Source: Rugosimonospora sp036494675 (GTDB taxonomy: Bacteria > Actinomycetota > Actinomycetes > Mycobacteriales > Micromonosporaceae). From it: 30,855 bases of DNA. Under the pieces are notes generated by a model. That model was not told where the DNA came from and searched no databases. It saw only the letters and a program-made list of their open reading frames with translations. The position numbers and the translations under genes were made by a program. Within the stretch, counting starts at the first letter, position 1, and each line of letters opens with the position of its first letter. The stretch is from NCBI GenBank assembly GCA_036494675.1, contig DASXOA010000190.1, positions 1 through 30,855 on the forward strand, given 5' to 3'. Below are positions 15,494 through 23,562 of this stretch, piece by piece.

Positions 15494-15515
15494 CACGAAT
15501 GCGCTCTGATAGTTT
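15490..15515 (+). promoter_or_regulatory. Candidate leaderless promoter of the MFS gene
   Basis: TTGACA (15490-15495) overlaps the previous stop codon, and TAGTTT (15510-15515, TANNNT type) ends 6 bp before the GTG at 15522. This spacing places transcription start at the GTG itself, a common actinobacterial arrangement, and explains the missing Shine-Dalgarno. The 14-bp box spacing is short. Confidence 0.4.
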
Positions 15516-15521
15516 CGCCTG

Positions 15522-16859
15522 GTGGCGGGGGATGGCGCGGCGGAGCGGGTAGGCAGCCAGACGCAGGATCGGGCTCAGCGATTCGACGGGCGGCTCGACG
15601 GGCGGTTCGCCAAACTCTGGTCGGCGAGCACGACCTCGGCGCTCGGCAGCGGCCTCGCCACGATCGCGGCGCCGCTGCTCGTCGCGTCCCGGACCAGCAA
15701 CCCCCTGGTCGTCTCCGGCGGTTTCGGTGTCGCCTGGCTGCCCTGGCTGCTGTTCGCGCTTCCCGGCGGCGTGCTCGTCGACCGGGTCGACCGCCGGCGG
15801 CTGATGGTCCTCATCGACTCGGTGCGGGTCGTCGCGATGGTGGTCCTCGGCACCGCGATCGTCACCGGGCACGCCAGTGTCGCCCTGCTGTACGCCATGC
15901 TGTTCGTCGTCAATACCGGCGAGGTCGTCTTCCGATCGGCGAGCCAGGCGATGATCCCGTCGATCGTGCCGCGCCCGCTGCTGGAACGCGCCAACGGCTG
16001 GCTCGGCGGCGGTACGACCCTGATGCAGGGGATGCTGGCGGGACCGCTCGGCGGGTTCCTGTTCGCCGTCGCGGTGAGCATCCCGTTCTTCGTCAACGCG
16101 GGCACGTACGCCGCCAGCGCCATCCTCATCGGCCTCGTCGCCGGCGTGTACCGGTCCGGGGCGCCGGCAGCGGGTGCCGACGCCGCGGTGCCGGTCCGGC
16201 GTACGGTCCGGGCGGAGATCGTCGAGGGCTTCGGTTGGCTGATGCGCCAACGGCTGCTGCGTACGATGGCGGTCCTCATCGGACTGCTGAACCTCACCCT
16301 CACCGCGGCGGTCGCCGTGCTGGTACTGCTCGCGAAGGACCGGCTGCACCTCGGCTCGGTCGGGTACGGCCTGCTGTTCACGTGCATGTCGGTCGGCGGC
16401 ATCCTCGGTTCCATCATCGGCGACCGGCTGATCAGGCGGATCACCGCGACCTGGACGATCCGGATCGGCCTGCTGATCGAGGCCGGCATGCACCTCACTC
16501 TGGCGGTCTCGCACAGCGCGTCCCTCATCGGGTTCGTGCTGTTCGCCTTCGGCGTGCACGGGGCGCTGTGGAACATCGCGGCAAGCTCACTGCGCCAGCG
16601 GCTGACCCCGCCGGACATGCTCGGCCGGGTCGCCAGCACGACGCTGTTCATCTCGGCCGGCGGCAACTGTGTCGGCGCGGTCCTCGGCGGTGTGATCGCG
16701 GCGAAGTTCGGCATCGCGGCGCCGTACTGGGTGGGGTTCGTGGCCGCGATCGTCGTATCGGCCGTGACGTGGCGGGTGTTCAACCGGGCCGACGTCGCGC
16801 GGGCGTACGCGGAGCCGGAACATCACGAGCCGTCGCCCGCCCCGGCCCCTGCCATCTGA
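15522..16859 (+). CDS. MFS transporter, DHA3-like
   Basis: A 445-residue major facilitator with about 12 hydrophobic helices after a polar 25-residue N-terminus. LVDRVDRRRLMVLIDSVRV is the loop signature after helix 2; the duplicated-half organisation is clear, with a central loop at about 205-230 (AGADAAVPVRRTVRAE). It resembles macrolide or siderophore exporters. The GTG at 15522 has no ribosome binding site but a candidate leaderless promoter. It lies 28 bp after the receiver-kinase gene on the same strand, so it may be partly co-transcribed; whether it belongs to that system is unclear. Substrate unknown. Confidence 0.88.
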   Translation: MAGDGAAERVGSQTQDRAQRFDGRLDGRFAKLWSASTTSALGSGLATIAAPLLVASRTSNPLVVSGGFGVAWLPWLLFALPGGVLVDRVDRRRLMVLIDSVRVVAMVVLGTAIVTGHASVALLYAMLFVVNTGEVVFRSASQAMIPSIVPRPLLERANGWLGGGTTLMQGMLAGPLGGFLFAVAVSIPFFVNAGTYAASAILIGLVAGVYRSGAPAAGADAAVPVRRTVRAEIVEGFGWLMRQRLLRTMAVLIGLLNLTLTAAVAVLVLLAKDRLHLGSVGYGLLFTCMSVGGILGSIIGDRLIRRITATWTIRIGLLIEAGMHLTLAVSHSASLIGFVLFAFGVHGALWNIAASSLRQRLTPPDMLGRVASTTLFISAGGNCVGAVLGGVIAAKFGIAAPYWVGFVAAIVVSAVTWRVFNRADVARAYAEPEHHEPSPAPAPAI

Positions 16860-16901
16860 ACCCGGGAGCCGCCCGCCCCGTTTGCGCGCCTCGGCCACGC
16901 T

Positions 16902-17654
16902 TCAGCGCTTGCGCGCCTCGATGAGGAAACGGGTGGCGTGCGCGACGAACGGGCCGTCGGCCTCGATGCGCGCGTGCATCGCCTCAAGCCGTTCGCGGTA
17001 GCGGTCGACCGTGAAGCCGGGGACGATCCAGATGACCTTACGCAGGAAGTAGACCACCGCGCCGACGTCGTGGAACACGGTACGCAGGGTCGCCTCGCGG
17101 AGGTCGACCACCGCCAGCCCGGCCGCCTCGGCCGCCGCCCGGGCCAGCGCCGGCTCGCGCCCGGACTGACCCCGTGGCCACGGATCCGTGAAGAAGTCGG
17201 TCAGTTCGATGACGCTGTCCGGGCCGATCTGCTGGGAGAGGTAGGTGCCTCCGGGACCCAGTACCCGGGCGACCTCGTCCCACGGGGTGCGCACCGGGTG
17301 GCGGGCGACCACCAGGTCGAACGCCCCGGAGGCGAAAGGCAGGTTCGATCCGTCGTCGTGGACGACCGTGACTCCGCGCGGTTCCAGTCGCGCGGCGGCC
17401 CGGGCGAGGTTCGGCGGCCAGGACTCGGTGGCCACCGTGACGCCGGGCAGGTCGGGTACGCCGGAAAGCACTTCGCCGCCGCCCGCCTGGAGTTCGACGG
17501 CGACGCGGGCGTGGCTCATCCGCTCCGCCATCATCCGCGCGTACCCCCAGGCCGGGCGCTCCTCGGTCGCCCGGCCGTCCAGCCACGAGAAGTCCCAGCC
17601 GGCGACGTCAGCGGAGGCGGCCCGGTCGACGAGTTCCTCGAAGGCGGTTGGCAT
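16902..17654 (-). CDS. Class I SAM-dependent methyltransferase
   Basis: A 250-residue methyltransferase of the Rossmann-fold UbiE/BioC-like type. The SAM-binding motif I is VAVELQAGGGEVL (about 52-63), then VTVVHDDGSNLPFASGAFDLVVARH with the acidic and motif II/III positions, and VLGPGGTYLSQQ. The C-terminal half has YRERLEAMHARIEADGPF and FLIEARKR. Small-molecule or protein substrate not evident. ATG at 17654 was chosen for the family-like N-terminus. The same frame remains open back to an ATG at 17843 through a 27-bp repeat encoding 9-residue repeats, so a longer repeat-containing form of about 313 residues is possible. Divergent from the MFS gene at 17874. Confidence 0.88.
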   Translation of the reverse strand: MPTAFEELVDRAASADVAGWDFSWLDGRATEERPAWGYARMMAERMSHARVAVELQAGGGEVLSGVPDLPGVTVATESWPPNLARAAARLEPRGVTVVHDDGSNLPFASGAFDLVVARHPVRTPWDEVARVLGPGGTYLSQQIGPDSVIELTDFFTDPWPRGQSGREPALARAAAEAAGLAVVDLREATLRTVFHDVGAVVYFLRKVIWIVPGFTVDRYRERLEAMHARIEADGPFVAHATRFLIEARKR

Positions 17655-17680
17655 TCGGCGATCATGGCACGAGCCCCGAA

Positions 17681-17833
17681 CCGCCGCCAGCGGAAAACCG
17701 CCTCGCCCCGCGGCCAGCGGAAATCCGCCTCGCGCCGTGGCCAGCGGTAAACCGCCTCGCGCCGTGGCCAGCGGATGAACGCCTCGCCCCGCGGCCAGCG
17801 GCATGACCGCCTCGCGCCGTCGCCAGCGGACAG
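17681..17833. repeat. 27-bp minisatellite between divergent genes
   Basis: About 5.6 tandem copies of a 27-bp unit: a partial copy at 17681-17697, then 17698-17724, 17725-17751, 17752-17778, 17779-17805 and 17807-17833, with one extra base before the last. The conserved core is CCGCCTCGC[C/G]CCG followed by GGCCAGCGG. The period is a multiple of three and, on the minus strand, each unit encodes a PLAAGRGGF-like nonapeptide in frame with the methyltransferase. Units lack spacers, so it is not a CRISPR. It fills most of the 219-bp divergent promoter region. Confidence 0.9.
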
Positions 17834-17873
17834 CCGTTGACATGAACCGCACTTCAGGGTTGATGATCAGGCG

Positions 17874-19247
17874 ATGCGACAGATGGGCACCCAGGTGCCG
17901 CCCGCTCGCCCGGTCCAGTCCCGGCTCGGCCCCTACGGCCGGGTGCTGTCCCAGCCGGTACTCCGCCGGGTCCTGCCGGGGATGCTGGTCTCGGCGCTCG
18001 GCGACGGGATGAGCCTGGTCGCGGTGGCCTGGCTCGCGGTGCAGATCGCGCCGCCCGGCCAGCGGGGCGTGTGGACCGGTCTCGCGGTCGCGGCCTACGC
18101 GCTGCCCGCCACCCTCGGTGCGGCCGCGTTCGGCCGGTTGGTGCGCGGGCTGCGTGGGGTGCGGCTGGTGGCGGTCGACTCGTCGCTGCGCGCGGTGGTG
18201 CTGGGATGCGTCGCCGTACTCGCGGTGATGGGCGTGCTGGGACCGGTCGGGTACGTGGCCCTGCTCGCCGGGTCCTCGCTGCTGCACGCGTGGGGGAACG
18301 CGGGGACGTACACGCTGATCGCCGAGCAGGTGCCGGACGGGGCCGACCGGGTCGCCGGCAACGCCCTGGTGTCCACGTTCAGCCAGGCGGCGATCGTGGT
18401 CGGCCCGGCGCTGGCCGGCGGCCTGACCGCGCTCGTCGGCCCGGGCTGGGTCATCGGCGCCGACGCGGCGAGCTTCGCCGTGCTGGCGGCGTGCTGCGCC
18501 GTGGCCGGGTCACCGGCCCGGGCCGCGTCCCCGCCGGCCAGCGGGCCGCTCCCGGACCCGCCGTCGCTCCCGGACCCGCCGTCGCTCTCGGACCCGCTGA
18601 CCGGGTCGGCGGAGCCGGGGGTGGCGAGCGGCTGGCGGGTCATCCTCGGGCAACCGCGACTGCTCGGGCTGACCGCGGTGACGTGTGTGTTCTTCTTCCT
18701 GTACGGGCCGGTCGAGGTGGCGTTGCCGATCCACGTCGCCCAGGAACTGCATGGATCGCCGGGACTGCTCGGCGCGTTCTGGGCCGTGTTCGGCGTCGGC
18801 GCCGTCCTCGGTGGTCTCGGCGCCGGACTGGTGCGCAACAGTCCACTATGGACGGTAGTGGTCTGCATCATCATCGGCTGGGGAGCCGCGCTGCTGCCGA
18901 TCGGGCTGGACGACGCCGTCGTACCCGGGATGGTCGGGTTCGGTGTCGGCGGCCTGATCTACGGCCCGTTCCTCGCCATCTGTACCGCGCTGTTCCAGCG
19001 CGCGAGCCCGCCGGCGGCACTCAGCCGGGTACTGGCCACCCGTACCGCGCTCACCACACCGTCCGGCGCCCTCGGCACCCTGCTGGGAGGCCCGGTGGTC
19101 GGTGCCATCGGGGGGCGGCACACCCTGCTGGCCTCGGCCCTGTCCACCATCGCGCTCGGCGTCGTGGTGGCCGCCACCATCGGGTTCGGCAAGGCGCGGC
19201 CCGGGTCAGCCGGCCGCGGACAGCATCCGGCCGACCAGCTCCGCTGA
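17874..19247 (+). CDS. MFS transporter
   Basis: A 457-residue major facilitator with about 12 transmembrane segments: VLPGMLVSALGDGMSLVAVAW opens the first half, TYTLIAEQVPDGADRVAGNAL is in the usual DHA3-like position, and the second half begins after a Pro-rich central loop (about 218-240) containing a duplicated PDPPSL unit. ATG at 17874 was chosen; an in-frame ATG lies at 17883. The ribosome binding site is weak (CAGG). The upstream region is dominated by the 27-bp repeats. Its 3' end overlaps the convergent cutC gene by 42 bp. Probable exporter of unknown substrate. Confidence 0.88.
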   Translation: MRQMGTQVPPARPVQSRLGPYGRVLSQPVLRRVLPGMLVSALGDGMSLVAVAWLAVQIAPPGQRGVWTGLAVAAYALPATLGAAAFGRLVRGLRGVRLVAVDSSLRAVVLGCVAVLAVMGVLGPVGYVALLAGSSLLHAWGNAGTYTLIAEQVPDGADRVAGNALVSTFSQAAIVVGPALAGGLTALVGPGWVIGADAASFAVLAACCAVAGSPARAASPPASGPLPDPPSLPDPPSLSDPLTGSAEPGVASGWRVILGQPRLLGLTAVTCVFFFLYGPVEVALPIHVAQELHGSPGLLGAFWAVFGVGAVLGGLGAGLVRNSPLWTVVVCIIIGWGAALLPIGLDDAVVPGMVGFGVGGLIYGPFLAICTALFQRASPPAALSRVLATRTALTTPSGALGTLLGGPVVGAIGGRHTLLASALSTIALGVVVAATIGFGKARPGSAGRGQHPADQLR

Positions 19248-19946
19248 GGTGTTCGAGCGCTGGAATTCCGACTTGTGCAGCACGCCACCCATCAGCGGTG
19301 CCGGGTTGCGGTGCACCGCCGGGCTGTCCGCGGACACCATCGCGGTGAAGTGCAGTTCGCCGACGCCGGTCTCGTCGAGGATGCGGGCGATGTTCCGTTC
19401 GTTGATGCCGCCTCCGGCCATCACCACGATGCGGTCGCCGGCCCGCTTGACCAGCTCCGCGATGAGCGGGGCACCCTCCAGGACACTGCTTTCCTGGCCC
19501 GAGGTCAGCACCCGGTGCACGCCAAGTTCGACGAGTTGTTCCAGCGCTCCGAACGGGTCGCGGACCATGTCGAAGGCCCGGTGGAAGGTGATGCTCGCGT
19601 CCCCGGCCGCCTCGATGAGGCGCCGCGTCGTCTCGATGTCGATGTCGCCCTCGGCCGTCAGCGCCCCGATCACGATGCCGTGCGCCCCGGCCGCCACCGC
19701 CGCCCGTACGTCGCGGACCATCGTCTCGACCTCGCGCGGCGAGTAGATGAAGTCGCCGGCGCGCGGGCGCACGATGACGTGTACCCGGATGCGGCTCACA
19801 CTGTTCACGGCCGTCTCGACGGTGCCGATGCTGGGCGTGAGGCCGCCGTCGAAGAGCGCGTAACACAGCTCGACGCGGTCGGCGCCGCCCTGCTCCGCCG
19901 CCACCGCCGCATCGGCGCTGTCGATGCAGATCTCGAACGTGGTCAT
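19206..19946 (-). CDS. cutC: CutC family protein
   Basis: A 246-residue CutC-like TIM barrel. The N-terminus matches the family strongly: FEICIDSADAAVAAEQGGADRVELC and GGLTPSIGTV, then VHVIVRPRAGDF, FHRAFDMVRDP, VLTSGQESSVLEG and VVMAGGGIN. CutC was named for copper tolerance in E. coli, but its biochemical role is disputed and no catalytic reaction is established. Here it is the last gene of an amino acid transporter/asparaginase operon; its ATG overlaps the asparaginase stop as TGATG, so it is translationally coupled. No copper genes are nearby, which argues for a catabolic or housekeeping role in this locus (inference). Its 3' end overlaps the convergent MFS gene by 42 bp. Confidence 0.92.
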   Translation of the reverse strand: MTTFEICIDSADAAVAAEQGGADRVELCYALFDGGLTPSIGTVETAVNSVSRIRVHVIVRPRAGDFIYSPREVETMVRDVRAAVAAGAHGIVIGALTAEGDIDIETTRRLIEAAGDASITFHRAFDMVRDPFGALEQLVELGVHRVLTSGQESSVLEGAPLIAELVKRAGDRIVVMAGGGINERNIARILDETGVGELHFTAMVSADSPAVHRNPAPLMGGVLHKSEFQRSNTSAELVGRMLSAAG

Positions 19947-20980
19947 CAGTCCCTCTTCCCGTTGGTGGTCGCGCCCGGCCCGACCGGATCGGTAGCGCCG
20001 GCAAAACCGTCGATGAAGCCGTCGATGAAGCCCTCGATGGCGCCGACCGGCTCGCCGCCGCCGAGGACGGGCACGCTGCGCAGCGCCTCGGCGCCCGGCG
20101 TCGGCACCCCGGCCGCCGCGAGGGCGGCGAGCGCGATGAGTGTGGTGGCGCGTGGGCTACCGTCGATGACCTTGACAGCCACCGCGTACCCGTCGCGGGT
20201 CGCCGCCCCGAGTACGCCCTCGGCGCCGCCCTTGGCGACCATCCCGGGTACCGCCCGCATCAGCGCGGTGTTCGGGTGCCTGTTCCAGCCGCCGACGTAC
20301 TCCGGGTACGTGCGCATCGCGTCGGCCACCGCGGCCTCGGGGCTCCCGGCCGGCGCGAGTGCCAGTGCCTGGAACCCGGCGGCCAGGGCGCGCAGCGGCA
20401 ACCCGAACAGCGGTGCGCCGCAGCCGTCGACCGCCACGTGTGTGACCGGGGTACCGGTGAGCCGCTCCACGGTCTCCCGCGCCTCCCGCTGCACGGGGTG
20501 CGCCGGGTCCAGGTACCGCTCGTCGGTCGGCCAGGAGTGCGCCGCGGCGGCCGCGAGCATCGCCGCGTGCTTGCCCGAGCAGTTCATCCGGATCCGTTGC
20601 GGCCCCTCGCCGGCACGGATCATCCGTAACCGGGTCGCTTCGTCCTCGGGCCAGTCGACCGGGCAGCGCAGCGCGCCGACCGGTAGCCCGGCCGCCGCGA
20701 GGATGGCCGTCACCACGGCCGCGTGCCGGTCGTCGCCGGTGTGGCTGCCGGCCGCGATCGCCAGCGCCGGGCCGCTCAGCGGTGCGCCGGCCGCCAGGGT
20801 GGCCAGTGCCTGTAGCGGCTTGAGCGTGGAGCGGGGCAGCACCGGTTCGTCCGGCACCCCGGCACGAAGCACCACGTCACCGGCCGGGTCGAGGACGACC
20901 ACGCTGCCGTAGTGCCGGCTCTCCACGAAGCCGTTGCGGGTCACCCGGGCCAGTTCGGCGTACCGGTCGTTGATGCTCAC
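19946..20980 (-). CDS. Asparaginase, Rhizobium etli type II-like
   Basis: A 344-residue member of the asparaginase_II family, unrelated to the E. coli AnsA/AnsB fold and related to beta-lactamase-like Ser-Lys enzymes. Candidate active residues are S51 and K54 in LPRSTLKPLQ, C134/K137 in RMNCSGKHAAML, and C187 in VDGCGAPLFGLP, matching the Ser-Lys dyad and Cys-Lys-Cys metal site reported for the R. etli enzyme. It would hydrolyse L-asparagine or a related amide to aspartate and ammonia. The GTG at 20980 has GGGAGG upstream and lies 1 bp after the permease stop. The short repeat EGFIDGFIDGF sits near the C-terminus. Co-transcribed with the ABC importer, so the imported solute is probably its substrate or precursor. 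Confidence 0.9.
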   Translation of the reverse strand: MSINDRYAELARVTRNGFVESRHYGSVVVLDPAGDVVLRAGVPDEPVLPRSTLKPLQALATLAAGAPLSGPALAIAAGSHTGDDRHAAVVTAILAAAGLPVGALRCPVDWPEDEATRLRMIRAGEGPQRIRMNCSGKHAAMLAAAAAHSWPTDERYLDPAHPVQREARETVERLTGTPVTHVAVDGCGAPLFGLPLRALAAGFQALALAPAGSPEAAVADAMRTYPEYVGGWNRHPNTALMRAVPGMVAKGGAEGVLGAATRDGYAVAVKVIDGSPRATTLIALAALAAAGVPTPGAEALRSVPVLGGGEPVGAIEGFIDGFIDGFAGATDPVGPGATTNGKRD

Positions 20981-20981
20981 A

Positions 20982-21851
20982 TCACACCTCCCCGTTGGGA
21001 AACCAGCGGCGGTACCGCGTCCCGAGGGTCGTCGCACGCCGCCGCCCGAACAGCCGGCCGCCGCGTGCCTGCAGTACCCGGGCGAATTTGGACAGCGACG
21101 CGTTGACCGCCAGGTACAGCAGCGCCACCATCATGAACGTCTGGATCAGCAGGTGGGTGAAGGAGGACAGCACCTGCCCGCTGTAGAGCAGTTCGGTGTA
21201 GCTGACCACGAATCCCAGCGAGGTGTCCTTCAGCAGACCCACCAGCTGGCTGACCAGCGTCGGGGCGAGCCGCAGCACCGCCTGGGGCAGCACGACCAGC
21301 CGCATCACCTGCCAGGGGCGCAGACCGACCGCCAGGCCGGCCTCGGACTGGCCGCGGTCCAGGGCCCGGATGCCGGCCCGGAAGATCTCGGCGAACGCGG
21401 CCGAGTTCGACACCACCAGCGGCAGGACGAGCTTCCAGAACAGCGAGAAGTTCAGCCCGTAGTGCGGCAGCGCGAACAGGGTCACGTAGATGAGCAGCAG
21501 CGCCGGTACGGTGCGGAAGATCTCCACGTACGCGCCGGCGAGGTACCGCAGCACCCGCCGGCGCGACAGCCGGCCCAGGGCCAGCAGCAGGCCGAAGGCG
21601 CCGCCGAGCACCGCGGTCGCGGCCGCCGCGCGGACCGTCGCCCACAGCCCCGTCAGCAGGTAGCGCCAGATCGGCCACTCGGAGAACGGCTGCCACCGGT
21701 CGGCCGCCAGCTCGCCATGGTCGGCGAACTGCCGGACGGCGAGCGCGATGGCGGCGATCACGGCGATCACGCCGACGATGGTGGCTATCTTGATCCGGCG
21801 CCGCCCGCGGGGGCCGGGCTCGTCGAACAGCAGTTTCTGGTCGTTCCTCAT
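20982..21851 (-). CDS. Polar amino acid ABC transporter permease (GluD-like)
   Basis: A 289-residue HisM/GluD-type permease. After a cytoplasmic N-terminus with RGRRRIK there is one extra transmembrane segment (about 23-39), a periplasmic stretch with WPIWRYLLTGL, and the five-helix permease core. The EAA loop that contacts the ATPase is EAGLAVGLRPWQVMRLVVLPQ. It ends with a basic cytoplasmic tail. It pairs with the permease at 21910-22554. Its ATG at 21851 overlaps the stop of a 21-codon open frame (ATGA), so translation probably depends on upstream ribosomes. Confidence 0.92.
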   Translation of the reverse strand: MRNDQKLLFDEPGPRGRRRIKIATIVGVIAVIAAIALAVRQFADHGELAADRWQPFSEWPIWRYLLTGLWATVRAAAATAVLGGAFGLLLALGRLSRRRVLRYLAGAYVEIFRTVPALLLIYVTLFALPHYGLNFSLFWKLVLPLVVSNSAAFAEIFRAGIRALDRGQSEAGLAVGLRPWQVMRLVVLPQAVLRLAPTLVSQLVGLLKDTSLGFVVSYTELLYSGQVLSSFTHLLIQTFMMVALLYLAVNASLSKFARVLQARGGRLFGRRRATTLGTRYRRWFPNGEV

Positions 21852-21913
21852 CGGGCCGCCCCGCTCCGCTCGATCTGCTCGCTCCGCTCGCTGTGCTCGA
21901 TCTGCTCGCTCAT
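21848..21913 (-). CDS. 21-residue ORF linking the two permease genes
   Basis: A tiny open frame starts with ATG at 21913, overlapping the TGA of the upstream permease (ATGA), and ends with TGA at 21848-21850, overlapping the ATG of the downstream permease (again ATGA). It encodes MSEQIEHSERSEQIERS plus GAAR, a charged peptide with an internal SEQIE repeat derived from a 16-bp DNA direct repeat (21868-21883 and 21895-21910). There is no separate ribosome binding site. It may be a translational relay or chance; no homologue is known to me. Confidence 0.4.
   Translation of the reverse strand: MSEQIEHSERSEQIERSGAAR
21868..21910. repeat. 16-bp direct repeat in permease spacer
   Basis: GCTCGATCTGCTCGCT occurs at 21868-21883 and again at 21895-21910, start-to-start 27 bp. 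The second copy ends at the last base of the upstream permease stop codon. The spacer is a multiple of nine, preserving the reading frame of the linking ORF. Confidence 0.8.
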
Positions 21914-22554
21914 CGCACGATCGCCAGCTTCCGTTCGAGCCTGCCGGTGGTGAACCCGATGATGAGCGCCATCAGCATGTACGCGATGCCGGCGCCGGTG
22001 AACACCTCGATCGGCTGCGCCTCGATGAGGTTCACGTTGTTGGCCGCCTGGGTCAGCTCCACCACGCCGACCGCCGCGGCCAGCGAGGTGTTCATCAGCA
22101 GCGCGATGCAGATGTTGCCGATCGGCTGGATGACCGCGCGCAGCGCCTGCGGCAGGATCACGTGGCGCAGGGACTGGCTGAAGGTCAGCCCGATGGCCCG
22201 GGCCGCCTCGGCCTGCCCGACGGCGACGGTGTTGATGCCGGCCCGGATCGCCTCGGCCATGTACGCGCCCTCGTAGCAGGCGATGACGATGGCGGCCGAG
22301 GTGAACAGCGGGAAGGTGATGCCGATCTGCGGCAGTGCGAACACGAACAGCACCAGCAGCGCCAGCAGCGGCAGGTTCTGCAGGACCTCCACGTAGACCG
22401 TTCCGATCCCGCGGAGCATCGGTACGGGGCTGATCCGCAGGATCGCGATGATCATCCCGATCAGCAGCGCGGCGATGGTGGTCACGACGGTCAACTCGAC
22501 CGTCGTGACCACCCCGTGGCCGAGCTCACTGAGGTGTCCGGTGAGCGCATTCAT
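21910..22554 (-). CDS. Polar amino acid ABC transporter permease (GluC-like)
   Basis: A 214-residue HisQ/GluC-type permease with about five transmembrane helices. GVVTTVELTVVTTIAALLIGM is the first helix, YVEVLQNLPLLALLVLFVFAL the family signature, and EAARAIGLTFSQSLRHVILPQ the ATPase-contacting EAA loop. It pairs with the GluD-like permease to form the membrane channel. It starts 16 bp after the binding-protein stop, and its TGA overlaps the ATG of the small linking ORF. Confidence 0.93.
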   Translation of the reverse strand: MNALTGHLSELGHGVVTTVELTVVTTIAALLIGMIIAILRISPVPMLRGIGTVYVEVLQNLPLLALLVLFVFALPQIGITFPLFTSAAIVIACYEGAYMAEAIRAGINTVAVGQAEAARAIGLTFSQSLRHVILPQALRAVIQPIGNICIALLMNTSLAAAVGVVELTQAANNVNLIEAQPIEVFTGAGIAYMLMALIIGFTTGRLERKLAIVR

Positions 22555-22570
22555 GGCAGTCGGCGATTCC

Positions 22571-23545
22571 TCAGGATCCCTGAGCCGAACCGATCGCGGG
22601 CGGGGTGGGCGTGGTGCCCTCCACGACCGTGCCGAGCGTGGCCTTCCAGACCTTGGCCCACGTACCGTCGGCCTCGATCTTCTGCAGCCAGCCGTTGACG
22701 AACGCCTTGAACTGCGCGTCGTCGTGGTTGAGTCCGATGCCGTACGGCTCGGTGGTGAACGGCTGGCCGACCACCTTGATGGCCGGGTTGGCCTTGGCGT
22801 CCGAGGCGAGCAGGGTCAGGTCCTGGACGTACGCGACGCCACGGCCCTGGGTCAGCGCCTGGACGGCCTCCGGGTCGGTGCCGAACGCGACCTGCTTGGA
22901 GCCGGGTGCCGCCGACGGCAGTTCGGTGACGGCCGGGGTGTTCGAGCCGACGATGACGGTCTTACCGGCCAGGTCCTTCACGCTGTGGATGCTGTTGTCG
23001 CTGGCCTTGACCGCGACCGCGAGGCCGGAGGTCATGTACGGGCCGGCGAACGCGACCTGCGAGGCCCGCTCCGGCGTGATGGTGTACGTGTTGAACACCG
23101 CGTCCACCTGCTTGGAGGACAGCATCGCCTCGCGGGTCTGGGTGCCGATGGTCACCGTCTTGACGTTGGTCGTGCCGGTGATGTACTTCGCCAGCAGCTT
23201 GGCCAGGTCGGCGTCGAAGCCCTCGATCTTGCCGTTGGTCGGGTCCTGCTGCGACAGCAGCGGCGCGTCCAGCGCGGCGCCGATCGTCAGCTGACCCTTC
23301 TGCTTGATCATCGCCATGGTCGAGCCGGCGGGCATGTCGGCCGCCGACGCGACCGGTGCGTTGTCGTACACCGACTGGGCAAGCACGCCGCTGCCGCCGA
23401 GCCCGTTGCCGGGCACCGAGCCGGCAGCGCTGCTGCCGCCGGACGAACTGCTGCCACAGGCCGCCACGGCCAGCGCGGCGGCGGTCGCTACGGCCGCCAT
23501 CGCGACGGTCCGTCGCGGCCCCAGGTTCTTGCTCAAAATGGACAT
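22571..23545 (-). CDS. Lipoprotein substrate-binding protein of amino acid ABC transporter
   Basis: A 324-residue periplasmic-type binding protein (SBP_bac_3). It begins with a basic n-region and hydrophobic stretch and a lipobox VAAC with C30 as the lipidated cysteine, followed by a Gly/Ser linker. The solute domain shows GQLTIGAALDAPLL, KIEGFDADLAKLLAKYI, VDAVFNTYTITPERASQVAFAG, LAGKTVIVGSN and EPYGIGLNHDD, the family pattern for glutamate/glutamine/aspartate-type ligands. ATG at 23545 has GGGAGAG upstream. Ligand specificity cannot be read here; neighbouring asparaginase suggests Asn, Gln or an amide (inference). Confidence 0.94.
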   Translation of the reverse strand: MSILSKNLGPRRTVAMAAVATAAALAVAACGSSSSGGSSAAGSVPGNGLGGSGVLAQSVYDNAPVASAADMPAGSTMAMIKQKGQLTIGAALDAPLLSQQDPTNGKIEGFDADLAKLLAKYITGTTNVKTVTIGTQTREAMLSSKQVDAVFNTYTITPERASQVAFAGPYMTSGLAVAVKASDNSIHSVKDLAGKTVIVGSNTPAVTELPSAAPGSKQVAFGTDPEAVQALTQGRGVAYVQDLTLLASDAKANPAIKVVGQPFTTEPYGIGLNHDDAQFKAFVNGWLQKIEADGTWAKVWKATLGTVVEGTTPTPPAIGSAQGS

Positions 23546-23562
23546 GTCACTCTCCCCGAGGG

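Noticed and set aside
17681..17833. CRISPR-like array
   Set aside because: The 27-bp units are directly adjacent, without spacers, and no cas gene is near; it is a minisatellite.
6715..19247. Biosynthetic gene cluster with several MFS exporters
   Set aside because: Despite three MFS genes, a methyltransferase and a nearby LLM oxidoreductase, there are no core PKS, NRPS, terpene or RiPP genes.
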